Below, piece after piece: positions 44,803 to 53,433 of a stretch of DNA of 64,000 nucleotides. The notes under the pieces were generated by a model, which saw only the letters and a program-made list of their open reading frames with translations, was not told where the DNA came from and did not search any database. The stretch is from Nocardioides terrae (GTDB lineage: Bacteria; Actinomycetota; Actinomycetes; Propionibacteriales; Nocardioidaceae): contig NZ_FOLB01000001.1 in NCBI RefSeq assembly GCF_900112345.1, positions 62,001-126,000 on the forward strand, in the 5' to 3' direction. Made by a program: the position numbers and the translations under genes. How positions within the stretch are numbered: position 1 is the first letter of the stretch; each line of letters opens with the position of its first letter.

Positions 44803-45690
44803 TCACCGCGCCAGCGGTGTCTCCGCCTCGAGGAAGGCGAGCTTGTGCGGGTTGCGCACGAGGTACATCGCCGTCACCAGGCCGCCCTCGACCTTGACCG
44901 TCGCGATCGTGTCGAGCTCCCCGCCGGTGTCGATCCGCAGCGCCGGAGCGCCGTTGACGAGCACCTCGTGGACGGTGACGGGCATCGGCGCCTTGGCGGC
45001 CACACCGACGAACCAGCGCAGCACCTTGTCGGCGCCGACGATCGGCCGCAGCGCGGCCTGCTTGACCCCGCCTCCGTCGCTCAGCATGACGACGTCGGGC
45101 GCCAGCACGTCGAGCAGCCGCTGCATGTCGCCGGTCTCGGTGGCCTCCTTGAACGTCGCGAGCACGCGCCGGGCCTCCGCCTCGGAGACCTCGACCCGCG
45201 GGCGGCGGGCTTCCACGTGCGACCTGGCCCGGTGCGCGATCTGGCGGACCGCGGCTGCGCTCTTGTCGACCGCTGCCGCGATCTCGTCGTAGCCGACGTC
45301 GAAGACCTCGCGCAGCACGAACACCGCCCGTTCGGTGGGCGTCAGCGTCTCCAGGACGAGCAGCATCGCCGTCGAGACGCTCTCGGCGAGCTCGACGTCC
45401 TCAGCGACGTCGGGACTGGTCAGCAGCGGCTCCGGCAGCCACGGGCCGACGTACGTCTCCCGCTGGCGGCCGAGGGTGCGCAGGCGGTTGAGCGCGAGCC
45501 TGGTCGTGATGCGGACCAGGTAGGCGCGGGGGTCGCGCACCGGCTCCTGGTCGACGTCGGCCCACCGCAGCCAGGTCTCCTGCAGGACGTCCTCGGCGTC
45601 CGCCGCCGACCCGAGCATCTCGTAGGCGATGGTGAAGAGGAGGTTCCGATGCGCGACGAAGGCGTCGGTGGCCGGGTCCACGGCGCTCAT
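44803..45690 (-). CDS. ECF41-type RNA polymerase sigma factor
   Basis: This 295-residue sigma factor has region 2 (LLFTIAYEMLGSAADAEDVLQETWLRW), region 4 (TPTERAVFVLREVFDVGYDEIA) and a C-terminal SnoaL/NTF2-like extension of about 110 residues. The linker WLPEPLL and the C-terminal fusion are typical of ECF41, where the extension modulates activity in place of an anti-sigma factor. ECF41 genes are usually next to a carboxymuconolactone-decarboxylase (COE) gene, as here. ATG 45690 overlaps the upstream CMD gene by 4 bases. It converges on the glucan operon with a 4-base gap. Confidence 0.92.
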   Translation of the reverse strand: MSAVDPATDAFVAHRNLLFTIAYEMLGSAADAEDVLQETWLRWADVDQEPVRDPRAYLVRITTRLALNRLRTLGRQRETYVGPWLPEPLLTSPDVAEDVELAESVSTAMLLVLETLTPTERAVFVLREVFDVGYDEIAAAVDKSAAAVRQIAHRARSHVEARRPRVEVSEAEARRVLATFKEATETGDMQRLLDVLAPDVVMLSDGGGVKQAALRPIVGADKVLRWFVGVAAKAPMPVTVHEVLVNGAPALRIDTGGELDTIATVKVEGGLVTAMYLVRNPHKLAFLEAETPLAR

Positions 45691-46319
45691 GCCTGCGAGC
45701 GTACGACGGTCAGCGGCGGCGTCGTGTCAGGCTCCCCCGCCTGCCCCGCCGACGTGGCGAGCGGCAGCTCGCAGACGTCGCTGTAGCCCTGGCTCTGCAG
45801 GCCGACCGCGGAGTTGAACCGGGACCGCATGTTCTCCACCGCGATCATCTGGGTCAGCTCGACGACCGCCGCCGTGCCGAGCTGGTCGAGCAGCTTGTCG
45901 ACCATCCAGTCGGTCACGGTGGGCGGCGTGGCGGTCATCGCCTCCGCGTACTCCAGGACGTCCCGCTCGAGCGGCTCGAACACGTCGGAGTCGCGCCAGA
46001 CGGGGACCTGGCTGATCTTGGCGAGGTCGAGCCCGTCGTTGCGCGCGGCGAAGTAGCCGTAGTCGAGGCACCAGCTGCAGCCGATGGCCCCCGCGCCGGC
46101 CAGTTGGGCCAGGGACTTCAGCGTCGGGTCGAGCGCGTTCCACTTCGCCACCTTGCCCTCGAAGCCCATCACGGCCTTGAGCAGCGGCTTGTGGTGGAAG
46201 TAGACGTAGGCGCCGTCGGGGACCTCTCCGAACGCGCGCTTCGCGTAGAGCCTCATCACGGCGCCGTAGAGGCCGGTGATCGGGGCTTTCGGGATGCGGA
46301 ACCTGCTCGTGCTGGGCAT
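45687..46319 (-). CDS. Carboxymuconolactone decarboxylase family (CMD/AhpD-like) protein
   Basis: This 210-residue protein has an AhpD/CMD fold with the redox motif CSWCLDYG about 45% along and a conserved histidine-poor region QMIAVENMRSRFNSAVG. CMD proteins act as hydroperoxide reductases or decarboxylases; in ECF41 loci they are the usual target gene. The ATG at 46319 has an AGGAGGAGAGGA stretch upstream. The longer frame upstream is antisense to the NUDIX gene. A promoter matching the ECF41 consensus lies 38-64 bases upstream, so the operon is probably autoregulated by its own sigma factor. Confidence 0.9.
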   Translation of the reverse strand: MPSTSRFRIPKAPITGLYGAVMRLYAKRAFGEVPDGAYVYFHHKPLLKAVMGFEGKVAKWNALDPTLKSLAQLAGAGAIGCSWCLDYGYFAARNDGLDLAKISQVPVWRDSDVFEPLERDVLEYAEAMTATPPTVTDWMVDKLLDQLGTAAVVELTQMIAVENMRSRFNSAVGLQSQGYSDVCELPLATSAGQAGEPDTTPPLTVVRSQA

Positions 46320-46356
46320 CTGCGTCCTCTCCTCCTGTGGTCGCTTCCGAGCACGA

Positions 46357-46383
46357 GACACCACCCGTCGCCGGTCTGTGACA
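46357..46383 (-). promoter_or_regulatory. Predicted ECF41-dependent promoter
   Basis: On the minus strand TGTCACA (46377-46383) is an exact match to the published ECF41 -35 consensus. After 16 bases comes TGTC (46357-46360), one mismatch from the consensus CGTC -10. Transcription would start about 30 bases before the CMD start codon. Confidence 0.65.
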
Positions 46384-46396
46384 GGCCGCCCCGCAC

Positions 46397-46402
46397 TAGG
46401 CT
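46397..46402 (+). promoter_or_regulatory. Predicted -10 element for leaderless NUDIX transcript
   Basis: TAGGCT lies 7 bases before the GTG at 46410, on the opposite strand and only 14 bases from the ECF41-type promoter. Confidence 0.5.
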
Positions 46403-46409
46403 GGGCGGC

Positions 46410-47180
46410 GTGAGCGAGAACCACTCCGGGACGACCGTGCTGACCGTCGCGGAGGGTGTCGCTCGGATCAGCTGGGGAGCCGAGGACCGGACCGAGGTCG
46501 TCAGCCACCAGGTCGCCGCCGCGCTCGCCACCCATCACCGCGTCGAAGCGCTGGTCGACCCCGACGACGAGCGCGCGCAGCGCACCGCGACCTGGTCCGG
46601 GCTGCGCCGCGAGGGGGTCATGCGGGGGGTCACCGTCGACGGCACGCCCGTCGACCGCATCGTCTATGCCCGCGTCGTCACCGACACGCCGGCCCACGAG
46701 CCGGAGGGCTTCCGCGCGCTGCTCAACTCCTTCCTCCCCCGCAAGCGCGCGATCGGGCAGTTCCTCATCCGCGACCCCGCGGACCGGGTGCTGCTCTGCC
46801 AGCTCACCTACAAGCCGGACTGGGACCTCCCCGGCGGCGTGATCGAGGTCGGCGAGTCGCCGGCCCAGGGCGCCAGCCGCGAGGTCCGCGAGGAGCTCGC
46901 CGTCGAGCTGCCGGCCGGTCGGCTCCTGCTCACCGACTGGCTGCCGCCGTGGAGCGGCTGGGACGACGCCCTCACCCTCGTCTACGACGGCGGCGTCCAC
47001 GATCCCTCGGCGATCGACGCCATGGTCCGCGAGGAGCGCGAGATCAGGTCGGTGGAGTTCTGCACGCTCGAGCAGGTGCGCGAGCGCTGCGCGGACTTCA
47101 CCGCCCGGCGGGTCGAGGCCGCGCTCGCCAGTGCGCACGGGACGGGCGTGACCTACACGGAGTCCGGCCGGACGGTCTGA
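46410..47180 (+). CDS. NUDIX hydrolase with N-terminal GNAT-like remnant
   Basis: This 256-residue protein has a C-terminal NUDIX domain with the complete box GGVIEVGESPAQGASREVREELAVEL (given here in two parts: GGVIEVGESPAQGAS and REVREELAVEL). NUDIX enzymes hydrolyse nucleoside diphosphates linked to another group. The N-terminal 100 residues contain a segment (TWSGLRREGVMRGV, VDRIVYARV) that resembles the last strand-helix part of a RimJ/RimL-type GNAT acetyltransferase, but no complete acetyl-CoA site is seen. A NUDIX-GNAT fusion remnant is inferred. Start GTG 46410 is supported by a -10 hexamer 7 bases upstream. The 3' end overlaps the convergent LysR gene by 28 bases. Confidence 0.85.
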   Translation: MSENHSGTTVLTVAEGVARISWGAEDRTEVVSHQVAAALATHHRVEALVDPDDERAQRTATWSGLRREGVMRGVTVDGTPVDRIVYARVVTDTPAHEPEGFRALLNSFLPRKRAIGQFLIRDPADRVLLCQLTYKPDWDLPGGVIEVGESPAQGASREVREELAVELPAGRLLLTDWLPPWSGWDDALTLVYDGGVHDPSAIDAMVREEREIRSVEFCTLEQVRERCADFTARRVEAALASAHGTGVTYTESGRTV

Positions 47181-48061
47181 TCCATCGACCCCACCGCGTC
47201 GACGAGCGCGGCGCGGACGGCGCGCACCGCGGGCCGCGAGGCCAGCGACAGCGGGGAGGCGGTGAAGACCGAGCGCACCGCCGCCTCGGGGAGGTCGACC
47301 AGCCGCACCGGCGGCACTCCCCCGCGCCAGAGCAGGTCGGGCAGCAGCGCCACCGCGTGCCCGGAGGAGACCAGCGCGACGTGGGCCTGCAGGTCGGCGG
47401 TCTCGAACCGTACGTCGGGCTCGAACCCGGCCCGCCGGCACAGCTGCTCGGCGAAGTGCCGCGACGCAGCACCGCGCGGCTCCATCACCCACGGCAGCTG
47501 GGCGGCGTCGGCGAGCGACCCGACGTCCGGCGCGCCGGCCGCCAATCTGATGGCGTCCTCGGTCAGCGGCTGCCGGTCGAGCTGCGGGTGCCAGGGCGCG
47601 GCGTGCCCGGGGTACTGCTCGGCGACGACCAGGTCGAAGTCGCGTGCGAAGGTCTCCCGCAGGGCGGTCTCGGGCTCGCGCTGCACGACGAAGACCCGGA
47701 TCCGCGGCACCCGCTCCTGGACCAGGCGCAGGGTCGTCGGCAGCAGCGCCAGCGCCGCGGACTGGAACATGCCCATCCGGACGGTCCCGCTCGCCTCGTC
47801 GGCAGCGGCCAGCAGGTCGGACTCGGCCAGCTCCAGCCGCTCGAAGAGCGCGTCGGCGTGGCCGACGAGCAGCTCCGCCTCGGGGGTGAGCTGGACGCCG
47901 CGCCCGACCTTGCGGAGCAGCTCGACGCCCACCTCGCGCTCCAGCTGGCTGAGCTGCTGGGAGACCGAGGACGGGCTCTGGTGCAGCGCCGCGGCGACAG
48001 CCGCGATCGTCCCGCGGATGTGCACCTCCCGGAGCAGTCGCAGCCGGCGTACGTCGAGCAC
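47153..48061 (-). CDS. LysR-family transcriptional regulator (divergent to putA)
   Basis: This 302-residue LysR-type regulator has an N-terminal winged helix (LREVHIRGTIAAVAAALHQS, SSVSQQLSQLEREVGVELL) and a periplasmic-binding-like effector domain. The GTG start has GGAGG 5 bases upstream. It is divergent from putA with a 92-base gap, the classic layout for a LysR activator of the neighbouring gene. Proline or a proline-derived signal is a plausible effector, but this is inference from position. Confidence 0.9.
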   Translation of the reverse strand: MLDVRRLRLLREVHIRGTIAAVAAALHQSPSSVSQQLSQLEREVGVELLRKVGRGVQLTPEAELLVGHADALFERLELAESDLLAAADEASGTVRMGMFQSAALALLPTTLRLVQERVPRIRVFVVQREPETALRETFARDFDLVVAEQYPGHAAPWHPQLDRQPLTEDAIRLAAGAPDVGSLADAAQLPWVMEPRGAASRHFAEQLCRRAGFEPDVRFETADLQAHVALVSSGHAVALLPDLLWRGGVPPVRLVDLPEAAVRSVFTASPLSLASRPAVRAVRAALVDAVGSMDQTVRPDSV

Positions 48062-48079
48062 GTGACCCTCCTTCGATCC

Positions 48080-48111
48080 GTCAGCAGATCTTATGCATAT
48101 GGGTCAGCAGA
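48080..48111. promoter_or_regulatory. Direct repeats in the lysR-putA intergenic region
   Basis: GTCAGCAGA occurs at 48080-48088 and 48103-48111, with an AT-rich TTATGCATAT stretch (palindromic ATGCAT) between. The two copies are about two helical turns apart. This is a candidate regulator site for putA. Confidence 0.4.
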
Positions 48112-48153
48112 CAGCGCTTTTCCTGAACGGTCGGCGGGCGGAGACTGAACCCC

Positions 48154-51100
48154 ATGCCGACGTACTACGACGACCCGGCCGGCGTCAGCGAGCTGGTCGA
48201 CCTCCTCCCCGACGTGGAGAGCACGGTCCGCCGCTGGCTCGACACGTCCGCGGCGATCACGCCCGACCGGGCCGCCCGCCGGCTGGCCGACGTGCTCGAC
48301 GACCCGGCCGGCCTGCCGTTCACCGTCGGCTTCATCGACGGCGTGATCCGCCCCGAGGACAAGCACGTGGCGGCCCGCAACCTGGCCAGGCTCGCCTCCG
48401 ACGTCCCTCGCTTCCTGCCGCTGCACCTGCGGGCCGCGGTCAGGCTCGGCGGCGCGCTCGGGCCGCTCGCGCCGGGGCTGGTCATCCCGGCCTCGCGCGC
48501 GGCTCTGCGCCGGATGGTCGGCCACCTGCTCGTCGACGCCGAGCCGCGCCGCCTCGGCCGCTCGATCGCGCGGCTGCGCAGCAGCGGGAACCGGCTCAAC
48601 CTCAACCTGCTCGGCGAGGCCGTGCTCGGGCGGGACGAGGCCACCCGCCGGCTGAAGGGCACCCTCGCCCTGCTGACCCGTGACGACGTCGACTACGTCT
48701 CGATCAAGGTGTCGGCCACCGTCGCGCCGCACTCCCCCTGGGCGTTCGAGACGGCCACCCAGCAGATCGTCGACTCGCTGCGGCCGCTCTACCGGCAGGC
48801 TGCGGCCCGCGGCACCTTCGTCAACCTCGACATGGAGGAGTACCGCGACCTCGCGCTGACCGTCGCCGTCTTCACCCGCCTCCTCGACGAGCCGGAGTTC
48901 CGCGACCTGGAGGCGGGCCTGGTCCTGCAGGCCTACCTCCCCGACGCGCTCGTCACGATGATGCGGCTGCAGGACTGGGCCGCGGACCGGACCCGGCGTG
49001 GCGGCGCGTCGATCAAGGTGCGCCTCGTGAAGGGCGCGAACCTTCCGATGGAGCAGGTCGAGGCGTCGCTCCGGGACTGGCCGCTCGCCACCTGGCACAC
49101 CAAGCAGGACACCGACACCCACTACAAGCGGGTCCTCGACTACGCCCTGCACCCCGACCGGGTCGGCAACGTGCGCCTCGGCGTCGCGGGCCACAACCTC
49201 TTCGACATCGCCTTCGCCTGGCTGCTGGCCGGGCAGCGGGGCGTCCGCGACAGCATCGACTTCGAGATGCTCCTCGGCATGGCGCAGAGCCAGGCCGAGG
49301 CCGTCAAGCGCGACGTCGGCGAGCTCCTGCTCTATACCCCCGTCGTCAGCGTCGCGGAGTTCGACGTGGCGATCGCCTACCTCATCCGCCGCCTGGAGGA
49401 GGGCGCGAGCCACGACAACTTCATGTCGGCGGTCTTCCACCTCGTCGACGACCGACAGCTCTTCGAGCGCGAGCGAGCACGCTTCGAGGCCAGCCTGCGC
49501 GCGCTCGACCGCACCGTCCCGCCGCCCCACCGCGACCAGGACCGGACCGCGCAGGCCGCCCAGGGTGCACCGGCCAGCAGCGGTGACTTCCACAACAGCG
49601 CCGACACCGACCCGGCCGTCCCGGCCAACCTCGCCTGGGCGGCCGCGATCCTGGGTCGCGTGCCGGTCACCACGATCGGCGTCGACCGCGTGCGAGCGAG
49701 CCGGGTCACCGCGCCGGAGGCGCTCGAGCGGACCGTCGCGACCGCGTCGGCGGCCGGTCCCGGCTGGGCCGCGCTCGGCGGCAAGGGCCGCGCGTCGGTG
49801 CTGCACAGCGTGGCGGCCCGCCTCGAGGAGCGCCGGGCCGACCTCATCGAGGTGATGGCGTCGGAGTGCGGCAAGACGATCGACCAGGCCGACCCCGAGG
49901 TCTCCGAGGCGATCGACTTCGCGAGCTATTACGCCCACCTCGCCGAGCAGCTCGACGAGGTCGACGGCGCCCTCGCCCAGCCGGTGGACCTCACCGTCGT
50001 CACCCCGCCGTGGAACTTCCCCGTCGCCATCCCGGCCGGCTCCACGTTGGCCGCCCTGGCGTCCGGCTCGGCGGTCATCCTCAAGCCGGCCCCGCAGGCC
50101 GAGCGCTGCGGCGCCGTTCTCGCCGAGGCGCTCTGGGAGGCCGGCGTCCCGCAGGACGTCCTCAGCCTCGCGGTCGTCGACGAGGGCGACCTCGGCCGCG
50201 CCCTGCTCGCCGACCGACGGGTCGGACGGGTCGTCCTGACCGGCGCCTTCGAGACCGCTGAGCTCTTCCGCAGCTTCCGGCAGGACCTGCCGCTGCTCGC
50301 CGAGACCAGCGGCAAGAACGCCATCGTCGTCACGCCGAGCGCCGATCTCGACCTCGCCGCGCGCGACGTCGCACAGTCGGCCTTCGGCCACGCGGGCCAG
50401 AAGTGCTCCGCGGCGTCGCTGGTCATCCTGGTCGGCTCCGTCGCGACCTCGCGTCGCTTCCGCCACCAGCTGCTCGACGCGGTCCGCTCGCTGCACGTCG
50501 GCTGGCCCGAGGATCCCTCGACGCAGGTCGGGCCGCTCATCGAGCCGGCGTCGGGCAAGCTGCTCGACGCCCTCACCAGCCTCGACGCGGGCGAGCGCTG
50601 GCTTGTCGAGCCGCGCCGCCTCGACGACGCCGGCAGGCTGTGGTCGCCCGGCGTGAAGGAGGGCGTCAGCCCCGGCAGCCGCTCCCACCTGACCGAGTTC
50701 TTCGGCCCGGTGCTGAGCGTGATGACCGCGGCCACGCTGGACGACGCCGTGACGCTGCAGAACGAGGTCGCCTTCGGCCTCACCGCCGGGCTGCACTCCC
50801 TCGACCCGAGCGAGGTGCGGCACTGGCTCGACACCGTCGAGGCCGGCAACCTCTACGTCAACCGGGGCATCACGGGCGCGATCGTGCGCCGCCAGCCCTT
50901 CGGCGGCTGGAAGCGCTCCGCCGTCGGCACGGGCACGAAGGCCGGCGGTCCGAGCTACCTGCTCGGCCTCACCGACTGGGTCTCCTCCCCCGCCACCGCG
51001 ACCACGACGCCACGGAGCGCCTCCCAGCGCCTGCTCGACGCCGCCCGCGCCGCCGGGCTGGAGGGCTCCGACCGGCTCGAGCGGGCCTTCCGCAGCGACG

Positions 51101-51600
51101 CGGCCGCGCTCGCGCAGGAGTACGCCGTCGTGCGCGACGTCAGCGGCGTCGCCGCCGAGCGCAACGCCCTGCGCTACCTCCCCGTGCCGGTCACGCTGCG
51201 CCACGAGGCGGCTCCGGCCGTCGACCTGCTGCGGGTCGTCGGCGCCGGACTGGCGGCGGGTGCCCCGCTGACCGTCTCCACGGCCGTCGACCTACCTGCG
51301 ACCGTGGCCGAGGCGCTCGCCGGGGCAGGGGTTCCGCTCGTCAACGAGGACGCCACCGCCTGGGCGAAGCGCCTCGCCGGGCTGCGGGACAGCCGGGTCC
51401 GCGTCGTCGGCGGCAGCGCCGAGGCGGCGTACGCCGCGACGGGCGGTCGCCCCGACGTGGCGATCCACGCCCACCCGGTCACCGAGTCCGGCCGCCTCGA
51501 GCTGCTGCCGTTCCTGCGCGAGCAGGCGATCAGCATCACCGCTCACCGGTTCGGCAACCCCACGACGCTGCCCGACGAGGTGCTGCCGCTCACCGAGTGA
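48154..51600 (+). CDS. putA: Bifunctional proline dehydrogenase / glutamate semialdehyde dehydrogenase
   Basis: This 1148-residue protein oxidises proline to glutamate in two steps. The FAD-dependent PRODH barrel covers about residues 50-430 (GTFVNLDMEEYRDLALTV, RLVKGANLPMEQVEAS, GVAGHNLFDIAFAW). The ALDH domain covers about 500-960, with E717 in LLAETSGKN and the nucleophile C751 in GHAGQKCSAAS. There is no N-terminal ribbon-helix-helix DNA-binding domain, so this is a non-repressor PutA. A C-terminal ALDH-like extension follows. The start MPTYYDD has GGAG 9 bases upstream. The end overlaps the convergent EamA gene by 58 bases. Confidence 0.95.
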   Translation: MPTYYDDPAGVSELVDLLPDVESTVRRWLDTSAAITPDRAARRLADVLDDPAGLPFTVGFIDGVIRPEDKHVAARNLARLASDVPRFLPLHLRAAVRLGGALGPLAPGLVIPASRAALRRMVGHLLVDAEPRRLGRSIARLRSSGNRLNLNLLGEAVLGRDEATRRLKGTLALLTRDDVDYVSIKVSATVAPHSPWAFETATQQIVDSLRPLYRQAAARGTFVNLDMEEYRDLALTVAVFTRLLDEPEFRDLEAGLVLQAYLPDALVTMMRLQDWAADRTRRGGASIKVRLVKGANLPMEQVEASLRDWPLATWHTKQDTDTHYKRVLDYALHPDRVGNVRLGVAGHNLFDIAFAWLLAGQRGVRDSIDFEMLLGMAQSQAEAVKRDVGELLLYTPVVSVAEFDVAIAYLIRRLEEGASHDNFMSAVFHLVDDRQLFERERARFEASLRALDRTVPPPHRDQDRTAQAAQGAPASSGDFHNSADTDPAVPANLAWAAAILGRVPVTTIGVDRVRASRVTAPEALERTVATASAAGPGWAALGGKGRASVLHSVAARLEERRADLIEVMASECGKTIDQADPEVSEAIDFASYYAHLAEQLDEVDGALAQPVDLTVVTPPWNFPVAIPAGSTLAALASGSAVILKPAPQAERCGAVLAEALWEAGVPQDVLSLAVVDEGDLGRALLADRRVGRVVLTGAFETAELFRSFRQDLPLLAETSGKNAIVVTPSADLDLAARDVAQSAFGHAGQKCSAASLVILVGSVATSRRFRHQLLDAVRSLHVGWPEDPSTQVGPLIEPASGKLLDALTSLDAGERWLVEPRRLDDAGRLWSPGVKEGVSPGSRSHLTEFFGPVLSVMTAATLDDAVTLQNEVAFGLTAGLHSLDPSEVRHWLDTVEAGNLYVNRGITGAIVRRQPFGGWKRSAVGTGTKAGGPSYLLGLTDWVSSPATATTTPRSASQRLLDAARAAGLEGSDRLERAFRSDAAALAQEYAVVRDVSGVAAERNALRYLPVPVTLRHEAAPAVDLLRVVGAGLAAGAPLTVSTAVDLPATVAEALAGAGVPLVNEDATAWAKRLAGLRDSRVRVVGGSAEAAYAATGGRPDVAIHAHPVTESGRLELLPFLREQAISITAHRFGNPTTLPDEVLPLTE

Positions 51601-52460
51601 CGGCGGAGGCGGACCACCCCGTTGGCGACCAGCGCACCGACCACGAGCAGCGCGCCGCCGACGAGCTCCGCGGACGACGGCGTCTCGCCGAGGGCGAGCC
51701 ACGCCGAGACGACCCCGATCGGCGGGACCAGGAGGACCCACGGCACCACGGCCGGCGCGGGGTTGCGCGACAGCAGCCCGTGGAAGATCCCGTAGGCGGT
51801 GATCGTCGCGAACGCGGCGGTGTAGAGGGTGGAGAGGGCGGCCTCCCAGCCGAACGCGCCCAGGCCGTCGCGGACGCCGGACGGGCCGTCGACGACGAGC
51901 GACAGAGCGAGCGCCGGGACCGGCACGACGAGCGCCGACCAGACCGTCAGCGAGAGGCCGCCGCTCGCCTTCGACGCCCGGCTGATGACGTTGCCGACCG
52001 CCCAGGAGAGCGCGGCGGCGAGACACAGGAGCAGCGCACCGAGCGGGACGTGGCCGCCACGGCCGAGCCCGACCACCGCCAGGCCGACCACGCCGAGCCC
52101 GACGCCGGCGACCTGGAGGGTCGTCGGCACCTCGCGGAGCACACCGGCCGCGATCACGATCGTGAGAACGACCTGCGCCTGCAGCACCAGTGACGCGAGA
52201 CCGGCCGGCATCCCGGCCGCCATGCTCACGTAGAGGAAGCCGAACTGGCCGAGCGACATGAAGGTGCCCACGCCCACCACCGTCCGCCATGGGAGGGCCG
52301 GGCGCGGCACGAACCAGATCGCCAGCCCGAGGACGGTGACGAAGCGGATCGTCAGGAAGAGCAGCGGCGGAATGCCCTCCATCCCGCGGTCGATGACGAC
52401 GAAGTTCACGCCCCACAGCGTGGCGACGAGCACGGCGAGGAGGGCGTCACGACGGTTCAC
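51543..52460 (-). CDS. EamA/DMT-superfamily transporter (first copy)
   Basis: This 305-residue inner-membrane protein has about ten hydrophobic segments in two EamA repeats (DALLAVLVATLWGVNFVVI; LCLAAALSWAVGNVISR). EamA proteins export or import metabolites; substrates vary. GTG 52460 starts MNRRDALL. The C-terminus, beyond about residue 285, overlaps the end of putA on the other strand and is Ser-rich. The divergent LysR gene 72 bases away is its likely regulator, a common actinobacterial pairing. Confidence 0.9.
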   Translation of the reverse strand: MNRRDALLAVLVATLWGVNFVVIDRGMEGIPPLLFLTIRFVTVLGLAIWFVPRPALPWRTVVGVGTFMSLGQFGFLYVSMAAGMPAGLASLVLQAQVVLTIVIAAGVLREVPTTLQVAGVGLGVVGLAVVGLGRGGHVPLGALLLCLAAALSWAVGNVISRASKASGGLSLTVWSALVVPVPALALSLVVDGPSGVRDGLGAFGWEAALSTLYTAAFATITAYGIFHGLLSRNPAPAVVPWVLLVPPIGVVSAWLALGETPSSAELVGGALLVVGALVANGVVRLRRHSVSGSTSSGSVVGLPNR

Positions 52461-52520
52461 CCCTCAAGGCTCGCATCGAGAACGATGTAGGACCAGCGAA
52501 TAGATCTGCAGCTAACCCGG

Positions 52521-52526
52521 TAGCAT
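52521..52526 (+). promoter_or_regulatory. Predicted -10 element for leaderless lysR transcript
   Basis: TAGCAT lies 6 bases before the ATG at 52533. Confidence 0.45.
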
Positions 52527-52532
52527 CGCTTC

Positions 52533-53423
52533 ATGATCGACCTCGCCGCCCTCTCCGCCCTCCGCGCCGTGGACACCTACGGCAGCGTGAGCGCCGCGGC
52601 CGAGACCCTCGGCTTCACGCCCAGCGCCGTGTCGCAGCAGGTCAAGCGGCTCGAGCGGCAGACCGGCGTGCCGTTGCTCGAGCGGGTCGGCCGCGGCGTC
52701 CTGCTGACCCGCCACGGCCGGCACCTCGTTGACGAGGGCTCCCGGCTGCTCGCCGACCTCGAGCAGATCCAGTCCGGCCTCCACCGCCAGGTGGGCGCCG
52801 TCTCGGGACGCGTTCGCCTGACCGCCTTCTCGACCGCCATGCGCGGGCTCATCGCCCCGGTCGCGAGCCGGCTCCTCGCCGACCACCCCGACCTGGGGCT
52901 GGTGCTGGCCGAGCGCGAGCCGTGGGACACCGTCGACCTGGTCGCCTCGGGCCAGACCGACCTCGGCGTCGTGCACACCTGGGGCGACCAGCCGATCGCC
53001 GTCCCCGACCACGTCGTTCCGACGACGATCGCCCACGACCTCGCCGACGTCGTCGTGCACCGCGACCACCCGCTCGCCGCCCGGCCCTCGGTCACCCCGC
53101 ACGACCTGGTCGACGAGGGCTGGATCGCGACGCCGGAAGGGACGATCTGCCGGCAGTGGCTCACCCGGATGTACGACGGCACCGGCCGCCTCCCCCGCAT
53201 CGCCCACGTCTCGATGGAGTTCGACAGCCATCTGGCCCTGGTCCGGGCCGGGCTCGGCATCGCGCTCGTCCCCCGGCTCGGCCGCTCGCCGCTGGGCGAC
53301 CAGCTGGTCGCCGTACCCGCCCACGACCCGGAACCGACGCGCGAGGTGATCGCCCTGCACCGGCGCTCGATGGCGGACTCCCCCGCCGTGCAGGCGGTGC
53401 TGGACGCGCTGCGGACCGCCTAG
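52533..53423 (+). CDS. LysR-family transcriptional regulator (divergent to eamA)
   Basis: This 296-residue LysR-type regulator has an N-terminal HTH (VDTYGSVSAAAETLGFTPSA, VSQQVKRLERQTGVPLLERV) and a type-2 periplasmic-binding effector domain. It shares HTH style with the LysR beside putA. A -10 hexamer 6 bases before the ATG supports the start. It ends 10 bases before the convergent ybbN-like gene. It probably controls the EamA transporter. Confidence 0.9.
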   Translation: MIDLAALSALRAVDTYGSVSAAAETLGFTPSAVSQQVKRLERQTGVPLLERVGRGVLLTRHGRHLVDEGSRLLADLEQIQSGLHRQVGAVSGRVRLTAFSTAMRGLIAPVASRLLADHPDLGLVLAEREPWDTVDLVASGQTDLGVVHTWGDQPIAVPDHVVPTTIAHDLADVVVHRDHPLAARPSVTPHDLVDEGWIATPEGTICRQWLTRMYDGTGRLPRIAHVSMEFDSHLALVRAGLGIALVPRLGRSPLGDQLVAVPAHDPEPTREVIALHRRSMADSPAVQAVLDALRTA

Positions 53424-53433
53424 GGCACTCGGG

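Noticed and set aside
47180..47492. N-terminal extension of the CMD gene frame (601 residues)
   Set aside because: The extension lies antisense to the NUDIX and LysR genes. The real CMD start at 46319 has a Shine-Dalgarno and an ECF41-type promoter.
48091..51204. 1037-residue minus-strand frame opposite putA
   Set aside because: It is an antisense shadow of a clear PutA with intact active sites.
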